Source: Selaginella tamariscina (Eukaryota > Streptophyta > Lycopodiopsida > Selaginellales > Selaginellaceae). From it: a stretch of DNA of 64,000 bases. The position numbers were made by a program, and so were the translations under genes. The stretch spans positions 21,494-85,493 of the forward strand of contig PUQB01000855.1 of the NCBI GenBank assembly GCA_003024785.1. The letters run 5' to 3'. The notes beneath the pieces are model-generated. The model saw only the letters and a program-made list of their open reading frames with translations, was not told the origin of the DNA and made no database searches. Shown here one piece after another: positions 48,116-60,108 of this stretch (position 1 is its first letter; each line of letters begins with the position of its first letter).

Positions 48116-48479
48116 TCTCACCTGTGTGTGAGAGAGAAGGAGATTTCACAGCTGTCGCCTCCGCCACCTTTCTTTTTAAAACCCTAAGAATATACTTAAA
48201 CCTTAAAAGGAATAGAATATATATTAACCCTAATCGAATATTCCTTTTAAGAGTATACTTAAACCCTAAAAAGAATAAAAGATAAATTTGCCCTAAACGA
48301 ATATTCTTTCATTATATTATCAACGTGTGCATGTGCATGGGTGTATCACATACACCCCAAAAATATAAATCATGCAGGTTTAACATGTGTGTGTCCATGA
48401 GAGTGTTAAATTTTCACGTGTAGCAATACATATATACACACATAGTATTATACATATAGACATACATACATATTAGTAT
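48116..48479. other. Spacer with a short tandem duplication
   Basis: ATACTTAAACCCTAAAA followed by a CGAATATTC(C/T)TTT segment occurs twice (48,190-48,250 and 48,253-48,310). No gene. Confidence 0.5.
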
Positions 48480-49430
48480 ATAATATTAGAGAGACAGAGT
48501 ACATATTATGAATCATGCATGGTGTATATGTATGAGAGAAGAGAGATAGTACATATTATGAATCATGCATGGTGTGTATGTTTTAGAGAAGAGAGACAGT
48601 ACATATTAACATGGATCATGCATGATAAGAGTGTTAACAAATTAAATTCATACACATTGCATATATTAGTACACATATATACATACACATGTGTATACAC
48701 ACAAACATACATACATATTACATGTGTAAATTCAATGTGTTACATAGGGTTTAGGGTTTAGGGTTTAGGTTTAGGGTTAGGATGGATCATGCATGGTGTG
48801 TATGTATATGAGAGAAGAGAGAGAGTGTTAACAAATTAAATTCATACACATTACATATATTAGTACATATATATACATACACGTGTATACACACAGACAT
48901 ACATACATACATATTACATGTGTAAATTCAATGTGTTACATAGGGTTTAGGGTTTAGGATGGATCGTGCATGGTGTGTATGTATGAGAGAAGAGAGAGTA
49001 TTAAAAATTAATTTTGTACACATTGCATATATTAATACACATATATACATACACATATTATACACAGATATACATACATAGTACATAATATTATAACATC
49101 AATACATATTATGGATCATGCATGGTGTGTATGTATGAGAGAAGAGAGACAGGCTACATATTATAGATAATGCATTGTGTGTATGTACGAGAGAAGAGAG
49201 ACAATACATATTATGGATCATGCATGGTGGGTATGTATGAGAGAAGGGATTATGCATGGTGACACTGTGTATGTATAAAAGAAGAGAGAGAGTGTTTACA
49301 AATTAAAATCGTACACATTGCATATATTAGTACACATATATACATACACACATGTATACACACAGACATACATACGTATTACATGTGTAAATTCAATGTA
49401 CATATACACAGACTGAGTACATATAGATCA
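48480..49430. repeat. Tandem repeats with interstitial telomere tracts
   Basis: A short unit of about 60 bp (ATCATGCATGGTGTGTATG then AGAGAAGAGAGA) and a longer unit of about 180-190 bp ending in ATTCAATGTGTTACATAGGG alternate from 48,497 to 49,400. TTTAGGG tracts lie at about 48,747-48,780 (five near-perfect units) and 48,942-48,958. Confidence 0.8.
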
Positions 49431-51189
49431 TATTAAATGCATTAAACATGATGTTTCAATAAAGAAGTAACATATTTCTCTAGTTTGGTTTAGGGTTTAA
49501 ACCCAATGCAAGCATTTTATTATAAAATTTATATGGTACATAATATATACATTAGTATAAAATCTTTATACTAATATAAACTAAATGCATGCACATTTTT
49601 CTAATTATTTACTCTAAACACTAAACATATGTAAGTCCTAGTGTAGAGTGTGTGTAACTATAAATATTTGGTTTTGGTTTTAAACTCTATATTATAAATA
49701 CAAAGCTAGATGCTTTATCTATATCGTGATCCACTCATCGGTTTGTGCATGTGTATAATGTTAAACCTTATTATCAATATTAAATTAATATATATTATTA
49801 AAATTATATATGGCTATATATTAGATAAAATCATATATTATTATGTATAATTTAAAATATGTTCATAGTGTTTTTATTAATATTATTTTCTTAATTATTT
49901 GATGTTTGTTTTGCACACATATATAAACACAATCATAAATTTATATATACACGTGCATAAGCATTAGAAGCACTTACAGAGACACATATGGGAATATTCT
50001 TGAAATAATAAGAAATTAATTAAGAAAATCCATTAATATATACAAATGTAGATCAAGTACTAAAATAATTAACTAAATTAATTATGATAATCATGTTTAA
50101 TATTGGAATAATCTTGGAATAATAAAAAATAATAAAGAATATCCCATTAATATAAAGAAGATTAATTACTCAAGTAATTAAAAAAATGATATTAATATAT
50201 ACATTATGAACATATTTTAAATTATACATAATAATACATCATTTTATCTAATATATAGTCATATATAGTTTTAATAATATATATTAATTTAATATTGATA
50301 ATAAGATTTAACATAGGAATATTCTTGAAATAATAAGAAATTAATTGAGAAAATCCCATTAATATATACAAATGTAGAATAATTACTGAAATAATTAAGA
50401 ATAAAACTAATTTAATTATGATAATCAAGTTTAATATTGGAATATTCTTTGAAATTAAGAAAATAATAAAGAATATCCCATTAATAGTAGGAAATGTAAA
50501 TTAATTACTCAAGTAATTAAGAAAATAATATTAATAAACAGACTATGAATATATTTTAAATGATAAATAATAATATATCAATTTATCTATTGTGTATATA
50601 TATATATATATAATATAATACAATATAATATAATATAAACTTAATAATATATACTTGAATATTAAGAATGTAGAATAATTACTAAAATTTTGTAATAATA
50701 AACAGCTTGAATCACTTGAATAACATTAAATGCAATTTTATAACACTCATTGGAAAGTATATATGTCAAAGTGTCGGTTATTTGTGTCAACTCATCTTAA
50801 ATTTTATTTTTTATTCTTTTCAGAAAATTTGAATTTTTGACATAAGTATTGTCGGTCTGACATGTAAATTTAAAAATGCATTTAATTTCTCACTCAAATT
50901 CAGATCTGGTTCTTTCTCCAGCAAGGGTTTTTTCATTTCTGTAATTTTCACTCTTCAGATCTTCTTTTTTCTTAATACTAATTAGCTCATGAACGACAAT
51001 AAATTGGGTGCTATTATTTTAGGAAAGCACAGCGCCTTCAGTGCTGTTTACAAGTAAGTATTATAAATAAATTTAGATATACTTATAAAGATTCATTCTT
51101 AAAATTAGAATTTAGGGGTTTAGGAATGCATTAGGATTACAATATATTTCGTTAGGGATTTATCCCGATTAAATATCCTTTTAACTTAA
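49431..51189. other. AT-rich spacer with internal repeats
   Basis: No gene. 49,990-50,170, 50,310-50,420 and 50,440-50,540 repeat a motif with GGAATATTCTTGAAATAAT and AAAATCCCATTAATATA. 49,750-49,990 is inverted relative to 21,410-21,640. Confidence 0.6.
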
Positions 51190-52026
51190 TATTCTTGGTT
51201 AGCCGGGGCGACGGGATTAATGCGGCCATCCATTTCTTTTTCGCTTCTTAGAAGAAGTGGCGGGATTAATCCCGCCACCATCTCTTTAATAACCATGTCA
51301 GAATTAGTCTGGGCAATGCTTCTTCGCTTATGAAAAAGAGCGGCGAGATTAATCCCGCCACCATCTCTTTAATAACCATATCAGAATTAGTCCGGGCAAT
51401 GCTTCTTCCCTATGAAAAGAGCGGCGGGATTAATCCTGCCGATAGCTTTCTTAATTAATAAAAAGTTACTTGAATTTATTAAAAAGAGTTATCGACGGGA
51501 TTAATCCCGCCAACCATTTTAGGAGGCAAAGAAAGGTTGATGGGATTAATCTTGCCATCACTTCCCTGTTTTAAAGATTTGTGAGCAGGATTTATCCCAA
51601 GATCTCTTTGAAATCATAACTTCGGAGAGAGTTGTGGGTGGGATTAATCCTGCCACTTATTCCCGTCATAAGAGTTGTGGACGGGATTAATCCCCGGCCT
51701 CTTCCTCGTTGGAGGGAGTTGTGGCGGGATTAATCCCGGCTCTTCCTCGTCGGAGGGAGTCCGGCGGGATTAATCCCCCGCCTCTCCGACGAGGAAGATC
51801 GGTGGCGGGATTAATCCCGCCGATTCTTCCTCGGAGGGATCGGCGGGATTAATCCCGCGACTCTTCTCCGAGGGAATCGGGCGGGATTAATCCCACTCTC
51901 TCCGAGGGGTAGAGTCGGGCGGATTAATCCCGCCGACTCTCTCCGAAGGGGTAGAGTGGCGGCGGGATTAATCGCCCACCGTTCCTCGTCGGAGGGAGTC
52001 TGGGCGGGATTAATCCCGCCCATCAG
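51190..52026. repeat. Palindrome array 4
   Basis: About 17 units. From 51,680 on they are very regular (36-45 bp apart) and many are perfect GGCGGGATTAATCCCGCC. Spacers use CCTCGTCGGAGGGAGT and its complement. It lies directly upstream of transposase copy 3, as array 2 does for copy 1. Confidence 0.93.
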
Positions 52027-52172
52027 TTGTATTAATAAAGCATGAGATATTATCTTTATACATAATTATGTATTATTGCACATGCATATTATTAAGCAAC
52101 CGCAGTTAGATTTCTTAAAATATTGCATAAACAGATATCATAAATAACACAATTATTTATGTGCAGGACAAT
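52027..52172 (+). promoter_or_regulatory. Conserved leader of transposase copy 3
   Basis: AT-rich 146 bp matching 22,246-22,395, with the same GTGCAG acceptor-like sequence before the ATG. Confidence 0.4.
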
Positions 52173-55100
52173 ATGTTTAATACTGGAGATAAAGTATGTC
52201 TTCTTCGGAACAACGAGATAGTTGGCACTGGAACTGTGGAAGTTCGAGATGATAATGCATCATGTCACAATATTGCCCAAGGATCTTGTGTGTACGTATG
52301 GGTGAACACCATTTCAAGCATGTTGAGGTTCCGGAATGGAATTTGAGGAGGGTTCTCCTGTATTGTGGAATTTGGATGAAGTCAAGGCTGACAAGAATAT
52401 GCAGAGTCAAAACAAATAGTAGCACGAGTTTACCAGATGATGGCTTGCCTGCTGTGATGGATGAGGTGATTCTCTTTCTTCATGAGATTGAGGTTGGGAG
52501 AGGCATCATCACAGCTATAAATCCAATGGAAGCAGTGTCAGAAGAGAAACTAGGGTCCGACTTCGTGGGTGTAGTTGTGACAGAGGTTTCACCTAATGGC
52601 ACATTGCATCCTGGATCCCTCGTGAGGTGGCGAACATCTGAATTAAGACGGCAAGATGGTTCAACATATTCTGGGTTGGATTTCAATAATAACAACCCGG
52701 AAGAACAACTCATATTTGAAGAGGTTCCTTGCATTGGTCCTATTGTAAGAAAAAGGCGATTCATGGGTTGCAGATCTTCCCTGCAAGTTTCAGCAAGAGG
52801 GTGAAGATGGATCCTACATCTTCCGAAAGTGTTACGAGCATTTCCACGATTGACTGCTGCAAGAAGAAGTGTTGTCAGATGGCAGACCGGAATGAAATTA
52901 CCCAATGTAGACATGTCTTTCGTACGCTCACCCAAAAGCAAAGGCATGAGTTTGTATATGCTGCACTAACTGGGTGTATTGATGGAATGGCCTCGGACAC
53001 AGGTTATCAGAGTACATCCATGGTATTTAATAAGGTGGCCATCTGCTTCAAAGCTTGGTACAGTATATACGGGATCCCAAAGACCACGTTCTACCGTCGG
53101 AGGGATGAGTGGCTAGATGGAGCGCGAACCTCAGTACATGGGAACACTCGCTTGGTCAAAACCCGCTCTCACATTATGGCAGCCATAGAGATACTCAAGG
53201 CTTTTGTGGAAGCAAATGCAGACAGGATGCCTCACAAATGCCGAACCACAAATGCAGGGGTAAATCTCAAGGTTTTGCCTTCAATCTACACTCAATTGAA
53301 GCTGTGTGAACATGTGAACAAGTGCCTCAGTTTGATGGGGCCAAGCAATCTGCACTGGTACCTTCAACAACATATGGAATACTCATTTTAAGGATGTGGA
53401 GATTGCAAAACACTCTAGCTTGTTCATTGAAGGCTGCAGAGGCTTGTGCAAAAACCTTGGTGGAGATCACTGCCATTCAAAAGAAGATGGAGGCCCACAT
53501 GATTGCACAACAAACTTGCCGGTCTCAGTACTATGCACACCGCATGCTTTCTGTGTCACGCCCATCAGAGTACCTGTGCTTGATCCATGACAAGATGGAT
53601 CATTCAAAGACCAGCATTCCAAGCTCATTGCACACCAAAGTGCCTTGGAAATGTCATGAAACTTCCGATTTCATTGACAGGTGTGCTAACACATGGACAC
53701 GGTTGTGAGTCATATGGACACTTTTCACTTCCACATTGGTCTAGCGACTCCAATTTCACTATTGGGTCGTTGGCCATGTGTTTCAGAAACCTTGAAGCCC
53801 ACTCACAGACAAGTCCTATCAGTGATCTCAAAGTGAAGAAACAACACCTTCAACCTTTACATAATGCTCTCATGAACACGTCTGCACTTGAGGCTACTTG
53901 GGAATATGAGAGGCATTGTCAGCAACCTGCACAAAAACAGATGGCCCTGTTGAGAGTTCAGGTTCAGTGGAGGGATCTAGCTCAAATAGTGTACATGTGT
54001 CCTCAACATCAAATAAGCTTCCTCGTCATTTGCTTTTACAGATGGATAATTGTGCAGGCGAGAACAAAAATAGGTAAATCATTTTACTTAAGGGTTTCTC
54101 AAGCTCATACTTACTTTTATTTTCTAGATATGTGCATACTTGTCAATGCTTGTTGCCAAAGGTGTGTTTGAGACAATCACACCAGTTTCTTATGGTTGGT
54201 CAAACTCATTGTCAGAGTTTTAACCCAAAGCGACAACATGTGGCAACACGTGGCTGCCAAGTGGCCATTCGGCGTCATCACCCTGTGTGAGCAACGCTAA
54301 GTTTCCTAGAACAACCCCAATGACCCCTAGGGTTAGACTCTAATGCCCAAGTGGATAGGAGACTTAGGGTTTAGCCTAAGTCTCCCTAGAATGTCTACCC
54401 CCAGAACCCTTGAGGGATAACCCTAGTTGACTTAGGGTCTTGCCCTAGAAGACCTAAACAGGCTCATGCCTAACCCCCATCAAGGAGACGTATGTTCCAC
54501 ACATACCCCATGACAGAGCTAAGGCATCGTCACTTACCCCTTGAGGAATCACCCTCATCCGGGAGTACAACCCCTTTAGGGCAACAAGGGGTACCCTGAA
54601 CCACGACTAACCCCTAAGGGTTTGAGTGGCCAAGTTGTACCCTAGACCTAGGGTTAGTACTTAGTGAGGACACGAGTGCGCCGTAGGCGGACATGAGTGT
54701 TCTGCTAAGCAAACTCCCTAAGGCTAGGTTTGGGATAACCCTAAGCACATAACCTTGCGAGTGCCTCACAAAAGGGCTCCTGCTAACATGTTTAGGTTGT
54801 TCAACCCTTGAATTCCAAGGAGAACACTCCCCTAGCCAAGTGTGCCAAAACACACCTAGTTATGAAACCCAACCTCCCTTGAGCGGATGCCCAAGGCTTA
54901 GCACCCTAGTGCAAGTACAAACATGTCTGTTTGCTAGAGTATCCAACCCTTAGCAACAAGCCCATGACATAACCCCAAAGGGGCGTGCCTCAGGCGTTGT
55001 ACCATGTGATGTTTAGCCCAGTATCACATCTCCATGTGACACTGCCTTCCTCGATGTGGGCTATCATGCCATAGCCCTTAGATTCAAGAGTTGCACCAAG

Positions 55101-56987
55101 TGCCACAAATGTGGCTCTTAAATGCCAACTCTAGAACCCCTCAATTATCCTCAAGACTTGGTAAGGAAACCCTGTCAATCAAGAACCCACACCCAGTTGG
55201 GCAAGGACACGAACGTGCCCTGGTTAGCTGTGAGTGTTGCTCCTAGCTTGACATGGAGGAGGAGGCTGGAGACAAGCCTCAACCTCTACTTCTTGGAACG
55301 TGCATCCCGACAAGTCCTTCTAGGCATGGATTCACCAACGTTAAGGGTAAGCTACCCCGAAGGTGGGATGTACCCCTGTCGTCTGGAAGTTAGGGCGGTA
55401 CAACAGAGGGTTGTACCTTAACGACACAAGCTGAAGCTTGCACCGGCAGAAGAGCAACGAACTCAGTCATGAACCCAGGAGCTCTCCTACGTATACTCTA
55501 CCTTATTTATGTGACGGAGCCCCCCCCCCCCCCTCTTTTCCTATATGTGTTAGTGGGATGGGACTAAATGCCAGCCCTTAGTTAATGAGATGAGTTTGCA
55601 CACTAACCCCTACCCCTAAACCCTAACCAAGGGGGCTGGGGGTTTTAGGGCGTGGGTTAGGGTAACCCTAGGGTTAGGTCAACCTTAGGGTGTTCTTAAC
55701 CCTATTAACATGCCAAACTCATCTTAACTAAGACCTCAAAATCGGGGGTGGGTTTTCTAGAAGGTAAGTACTACCTTCGCTTAGAGTTTCTTGCGACATC
55801 TAAAAATAGCTGGCCGGACTACCCTTAAACACCTAAGTGCACTAAGCGGGGCTATTTCTCACTACATCTAGGGTTCGTTAACATAGTACAGTAGGTAACC
55901 ACAATCAACATCCAAAGTAAAGGGTCGAGTCATAGTAAAAACTATGACACATGAAAATATTGATGCATTCTTCAACAAGGTCTCCAACTCTACAAAAAGG
56001 ACAAGTGCACTTATCTTACCGCATATGATGAATATTTTTGAAAACTGCATCTTCAAAAAAAGTTGTGCTTTGCTTGTGACTGAGGTGCCAGACTTCAAAA
56101 AATTTCTCAAAGAGTATATAAAAGAGGGGAGTGATTCTTTAGTTGGTCACCTTGTGCCGCTACAATTCTTTTTCTCATACGAGATGGTATACCCATTATG
56201 CAGTACAAGTTACGGCCATTAAAGCAGGAGTGGTTACTAAAAGAGGGCTTAATGCTCTTCAAAAGTGGAGAGGATGGAAAGCCACTTCTCCCAAAAGAAC
56301 AACCAAACCTATTCCATTGAGTGCCCAACTCAAGGAACAAGAGGTTATTATTGATGGCATCAAAAAATATGTAGCATGGGTTCAAAAATCGATGCCAAAG
56401 AATTCTAATAAGGCAGTTGGTTACTCAGAACAATATAAGCAAGTGGTCGACTATTGTGAGATTATTGTTCGAGAGTTAAAAGGGCCTACTGTCACAAGTA
56501 CAGAATTGCAACACCCTTTTTGGCCTAAAACAAGGTCGCGAGAGGAGATTGAAATGACATCACTGAGCATAGACGACATAGAAGCCATAGTGATGTGGAA
56601 GTGCAAACTCCACACTTTGTTGGACAAAGGAACCAAAAACTTATACTTTGATTGCTACAAGGATCTTCAAAATTAATTATGGTTCTCATTAATTCAGATG
56701 TGTCATATAATCAGCTTATTTGGATGGGTCAAATTATCGACACACCTGAAGTAATCACAAAAATAGTATGGTTAAGGTTGTATGGTTCAAACCACAAAAA
56801 AGGCGACACGAGAAGGAGAGCGAAAGATATAATAGATGCCTAGAGAAAACATGGTCTCCCAATCAAAAAGACCCAGCATGTTTTATAAATGTTAAATCCA
56901 TTCAAATATGAGTGGATGTTATTAAGGAGAGTTGATAAAGTCACGATTAACAAAACTGCAAGAGAATGTATGTTTTTTGAAGCTTAA
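52173..56987 (+). pseudogene. DUF7869-type DDE-like transposase, copy 3 (best preserved)
   Basis: Start MFNTGDKVCLLRNNEIVGTG at 52,173. Blocks in order are NLS-like RKRRF (52,747), CCKKKCCQMADRNEITQCRH, GIPKTTFYRRRDEWLDGA, a Lys-rich linker, and YLCLIHDKMDHSKTSI (53,575) as first acidic block. Then comes LLLQMDNCAGENKNR, a 54-bp intron (54,074-54,127), YV, then SYGWSNS and the D solo LTR (54,210-55,949). After it HENIDAFFNKVSNSTKRT resumes and the C-terminus ends at 56,987. GHTHED is partly lost at the insertion. One-base indels near 52,314, 52,781 and elsewhere, seen by comparison with copy 1, break the frame. Intact length would be roughly 800 residues. Acts in the nucleus if it is a transposase. 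Confidence 0.8.
54210..55949 (+). repeat. D-family solo LTR, full length, inside the transposase
   Basis: 1,740 bp, TGTCAGAG...CTATGACA. The empty site is visible in copy 1 (CACTCATGAAGATATTGATG, 24,204-24,223). Flanks share CAT only (ACTCAT left, CATGAA right), which fits a 5-bp CTCAT duplication that lost two bases. It contains runs of C near 55,520 and many CCCTAA-like motifs. Confidence 0.85.
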
Positions 56988-57479
56988 AGCAATTACAAAA
57001 TTATAAAATATCGTATAACCAAATTGTTTACTTAACTATATAAATTTATAAAAATATATGGAAGATTGACTATATTATTATAGGATTTTGTATATATATA
57101 TATATATATATATTATTACAAGTACAAATTTTTAATTAATAATGTTATATTTAAATATTAATATTTTAATAACAACATTAATATTTATATAATATACCTC
57201 TTATGCTCTTCCTTAATTTTTATATTAGGCTCATACAATCTTAAATAGAATATATTATATAATTTAATACCTTCTACTTTTATAATGTTGTTAATTTTGT
57301 TCAATGAATGCTATAATTTATTAAAAGGTCGATTACAAAATAGAATATTCTAAAGAATATTCCATTTTCAAACATATATTTTAAAGAATATTCCTTTAAT
57401 ATTAAAAAATGCTAATTAAATAGCTAAAATTACTAATTATTATGAAATGGGACTATAGCCATGCCCATTTTAGTTACAA
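56988..57479 (+). repeat. Right terminal region of composite transposon, copy 3
   Basis: Matches 25,178-25,680. Contains a (TA)n run at about 57,091-57,111 and TATTCTAAAGAATATTCC near 57,345, then the 20-bp end at 57,460-57,479. Confidence 0.7.
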
Positions 57480-57486
57480 CTTGCAT

Positions 57487-58110
57487 CTATGGTGGCCCAC
57501 GATCTTTCAATGCCACTAAAGCAATGAGGAGCTGCAGTGATTCTCAACAAATTGGCCGGCCAAGGTATGGAGTACCACCCATCATCATGAATGGTGGCAT
57601 TCAAGAATTGGGGCCTAGACTTTGTAAGCCCGATCAATCCGAAGGCCCAAAAGACACACTCAGGTACATTGTGGTAGCAATAGACTATGTCGCAAAGTGG
57701 GTAAAAGCGAAGGCGCTCAAGGAGGTAATGACAAGGCAAAGGTGAAGTTCATCGATAAAAACATCCTAACAAGGTTTGGCTATCCACTAAAGCTAGTATC
57801 AAACCAGGAGAGTCACTTCATAAATGAAATGGTCCCCGAGTTAGTTAGCATGTTTATTATCAAGCACTGCACATCAACAACATATTACACAGGAAACAGA
57901 CATGCCAAGTCCATCAACAAGACACTAGTGACCATCTTGAGGAAGCTTTGCCACAACAAATCTTGATGGTGGGAATATATGCTCCCATTCGTCTTACAAG
58001 CATATCGAATGACCTTCAAAGATGCAACTGGAGCCACATGGTGGAAGCTCTCCATGGCTAGCCATATCGGCATCATGACTGCCTGACTAATCATCCGAGT
58101 TTCAACTCCC
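57487..58110 (+). pseudogene. Integrase of element C, catalytic residues lost
   Basis: CSDSQQIGRP is the end of the HHCC finger, second Cys changed to Ser. The core has RYIVVAIDYVAKWVKAKAL (first Asp kept), LVSNQESHFINEM (family SDxGxHF, Asp to Asn) and NRHAKSINKTL (family NGQAE, Glu to Lys). Downstream FVLQAYRMTFKDATGAT matches the post-core region. Two of the three DDE residues are changed. Confidence 0.8.
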
Positions 58111-59417
58111 ATACCGATGCAACTATGATTCGACACTACATGAGACACAAGGAGGGAGAGCATGTTGGAACAAGTCATGAAAGGAAGGAAAAATAACCGG
58201 AAACCTCGGAGTCATCACAGAAGCTGGCGAGAGATGATGCATCCTCGAAGCAGGAGCAGCCTAGGTTCAGGAACCCTCATGAGAAGGAGCGGAGACCCCC
58301 ACCATGGAATCCATACCAGCAGTTCTTATGGCAGTGGGTCCCCAATTACCACCTAACCTAACATAAGTACTGCATAGAGTGGCCAAAACCCTACAAAGCT
58401 GTCACAACTAGCCAACCTAAAGGGTGAGGAGGAAGATTTTGAGGATGTGCTTTGGCAATACCTAGCAGTATTTCCATGCGAATGGGCAGTGGGCTTCTTT
58501 GGCCCACATTGAACTCACAAAGAGCTTCAACTAAAATATGAAAGCAATGGCGGTTTACAACAACATGGACCTTATGGGGGTGGCCAAAGAGCACAATGCC
58601 ATAGTAGGTAAGCTCATGGAAAAATATCGGGTTGCATGAAAGAAAGCCAAGGGATACGGGGAATAGATCCTCTAGGGAGTCCAATAGTAGAAGAATGCAG
58701 AGAGGGAGTGGAAGCAAACCTGCACTATACTAGCTTACCCGTCTTATGGACCTATATGTAGAAGAGGTACAATGGCATGAAGCAGCTCCATAACCAACTC
58801 GTGCACGGCCACGAGCATGCCATAGCGAAGAAAGCACAACAAAATCATGAGCTTGGTATAAGGCTTGAACAAAAGGAGGGGGAGAAGCCCAAAAGGAGCT
58901 AGTAGCAATTAGGGAGGAGCTGCACCAATGTATCAACTAGCTTACAAAGTGGAATCGGGAGCTAACCGAGGCTAATACAAAGCTTGCAACCCATCACAAG
59001 GAGGCCACACCACAAGGACAGGTGATGATAGCCTCACCACAGCAAGACAACAGGGAGGAGTGTGTCCGAGTAGCCAAAGCTTAGTTAGACCATCTATGAA
59101 CCATAATCAAGGAGGTAGAGGAGCACACATACCATTAGGAGTAGCAGCACACAATCAAGGAACATGAGCTACAACAACACTCAAGGGAGTCAGAGAACTA
59201 GAGGCCCAACTTGTGCAGACCCAAGAGCAGCAGGCAAGAAACACAGCCAAACTATAGGAGGCCATTGATTTGTCAAAATGCAACAATTTGCCACCATGGA
59301 ACTAAAGTTGCGGTAGTAGAGAGGGAACCCACCACTTACTGCAAGCACTACAGCAAGGATATGAATGAAGAAAGCATGGCCCAAGGACTTGCCAACAAGT
59401 AAGTCCAAGCATCTGGT
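58111..59417 (+). pseudogene. 3' ORF of element C
   Basis: Decayed. VAKEHNAIVGKLMEKYRVA near 58,580 and RELEAQLVQTQEQQARN near 59,190 look like coiled coil and parallel element B. It ends at ANKxVQASG just before the LTR, like B (NKSGHLV). Confidence 0.5.
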
Positions 59418-60108
59418 TGATGGTGATTTATCCATCGTCAGACGACCAACAGACGTGAGTGAGTGGTATTCTAGAAGAAAGGTTGAACAATGGAGCATGC
59501 AACTTACAACATGTACAAATTGACAACAATGGTTGTCAAGTAGCACTAATAGCAAGCTAGATCCAATCATTTGAATCAATCACCAAGGTATTAAGGACAA
59601 CACACATGGAGGAGGCACATTAAGTCAGTAGGTCAAGACCCAATCATAGGAAGAAGGTCTAGTGGGGGAGTGCCACCTAGGCTTACATCTTAATATACCT
59701 GAACCACTATATAAGTAGGCAAGCGAGTAGTGGGTCAAGGTCCTTCTAGTCCACCTTCTTTATGTATCTTGCTCCAATTAGGAAGTAGTAAATTCAGATC
59801 TTGGTCTTTAAGAGAGGGGCCACCTTGTACTTCTGAGAGGCAATACATAATATCTCTTATGCCTATTATTGCCCACTTCCAATCTCTCTCTCTCTCTCCC
59901 CCTTTCCTCATCAACATAAGCCTGCACACCAAAAGGAGGGGAGCTCCAATCCACTGGTACACAAACCCTCGTAGTGTTCATGTAGAGGCCACCACTACGG
60001 CCAGAACCTTGGTTCAAAACCCGGGATTGAGTGTTGGCAATAGCGTTATGGTGACCATTGCGATCACCCAAAGTCACCCCACATATGATGCAGAGTCCCC
60101 AACAACTA
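59418..60108 (+). repeat. LTR of element C
   Basis: 691 bp, TGATGGTG...CAACTA, aligned with 17,261-17,924. TATA box ACTATATAAG at 59,706-59,715. End CA is changed to TA. Confidence 0.75.

Larger units (their letters stand above)
41476..57479. mobile_element. Composite DNA transposon, most complete copy
   Basis: Left end TTGTAACTAAAATGGGCATG (41,476-41,495) is the exact reverse complement of the right end 57,460-57,479. Between them are four leftward gene segments (HAD, unassigned, ParB-like, unassigned), palindrome array 3, microsatellite and tandem repeats, array 4, and a rightward DUF7869-type transposase. About 14.3 kb without the D solo LTR at 54,210-55,949. The right flank has been replaced by element C, so a target duplication cannot be tested. 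Copies 1 and 2 share subsets of it. All genes are broken here. Confidence 0.6.
57487..60108 (+). mobile_element. LTR retrotransposon C, 5'-truncated B relative
   Basis: Starts abruptly in the integrase zinc-finger region right beside the composite transposon end, then integrase core, a decayed 3' ORF and one LTR. LTR and 3' ORF match element B, but C keeps an integrase where B has none visible. Lower GC and more stops than B. Confidence 0.75.
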
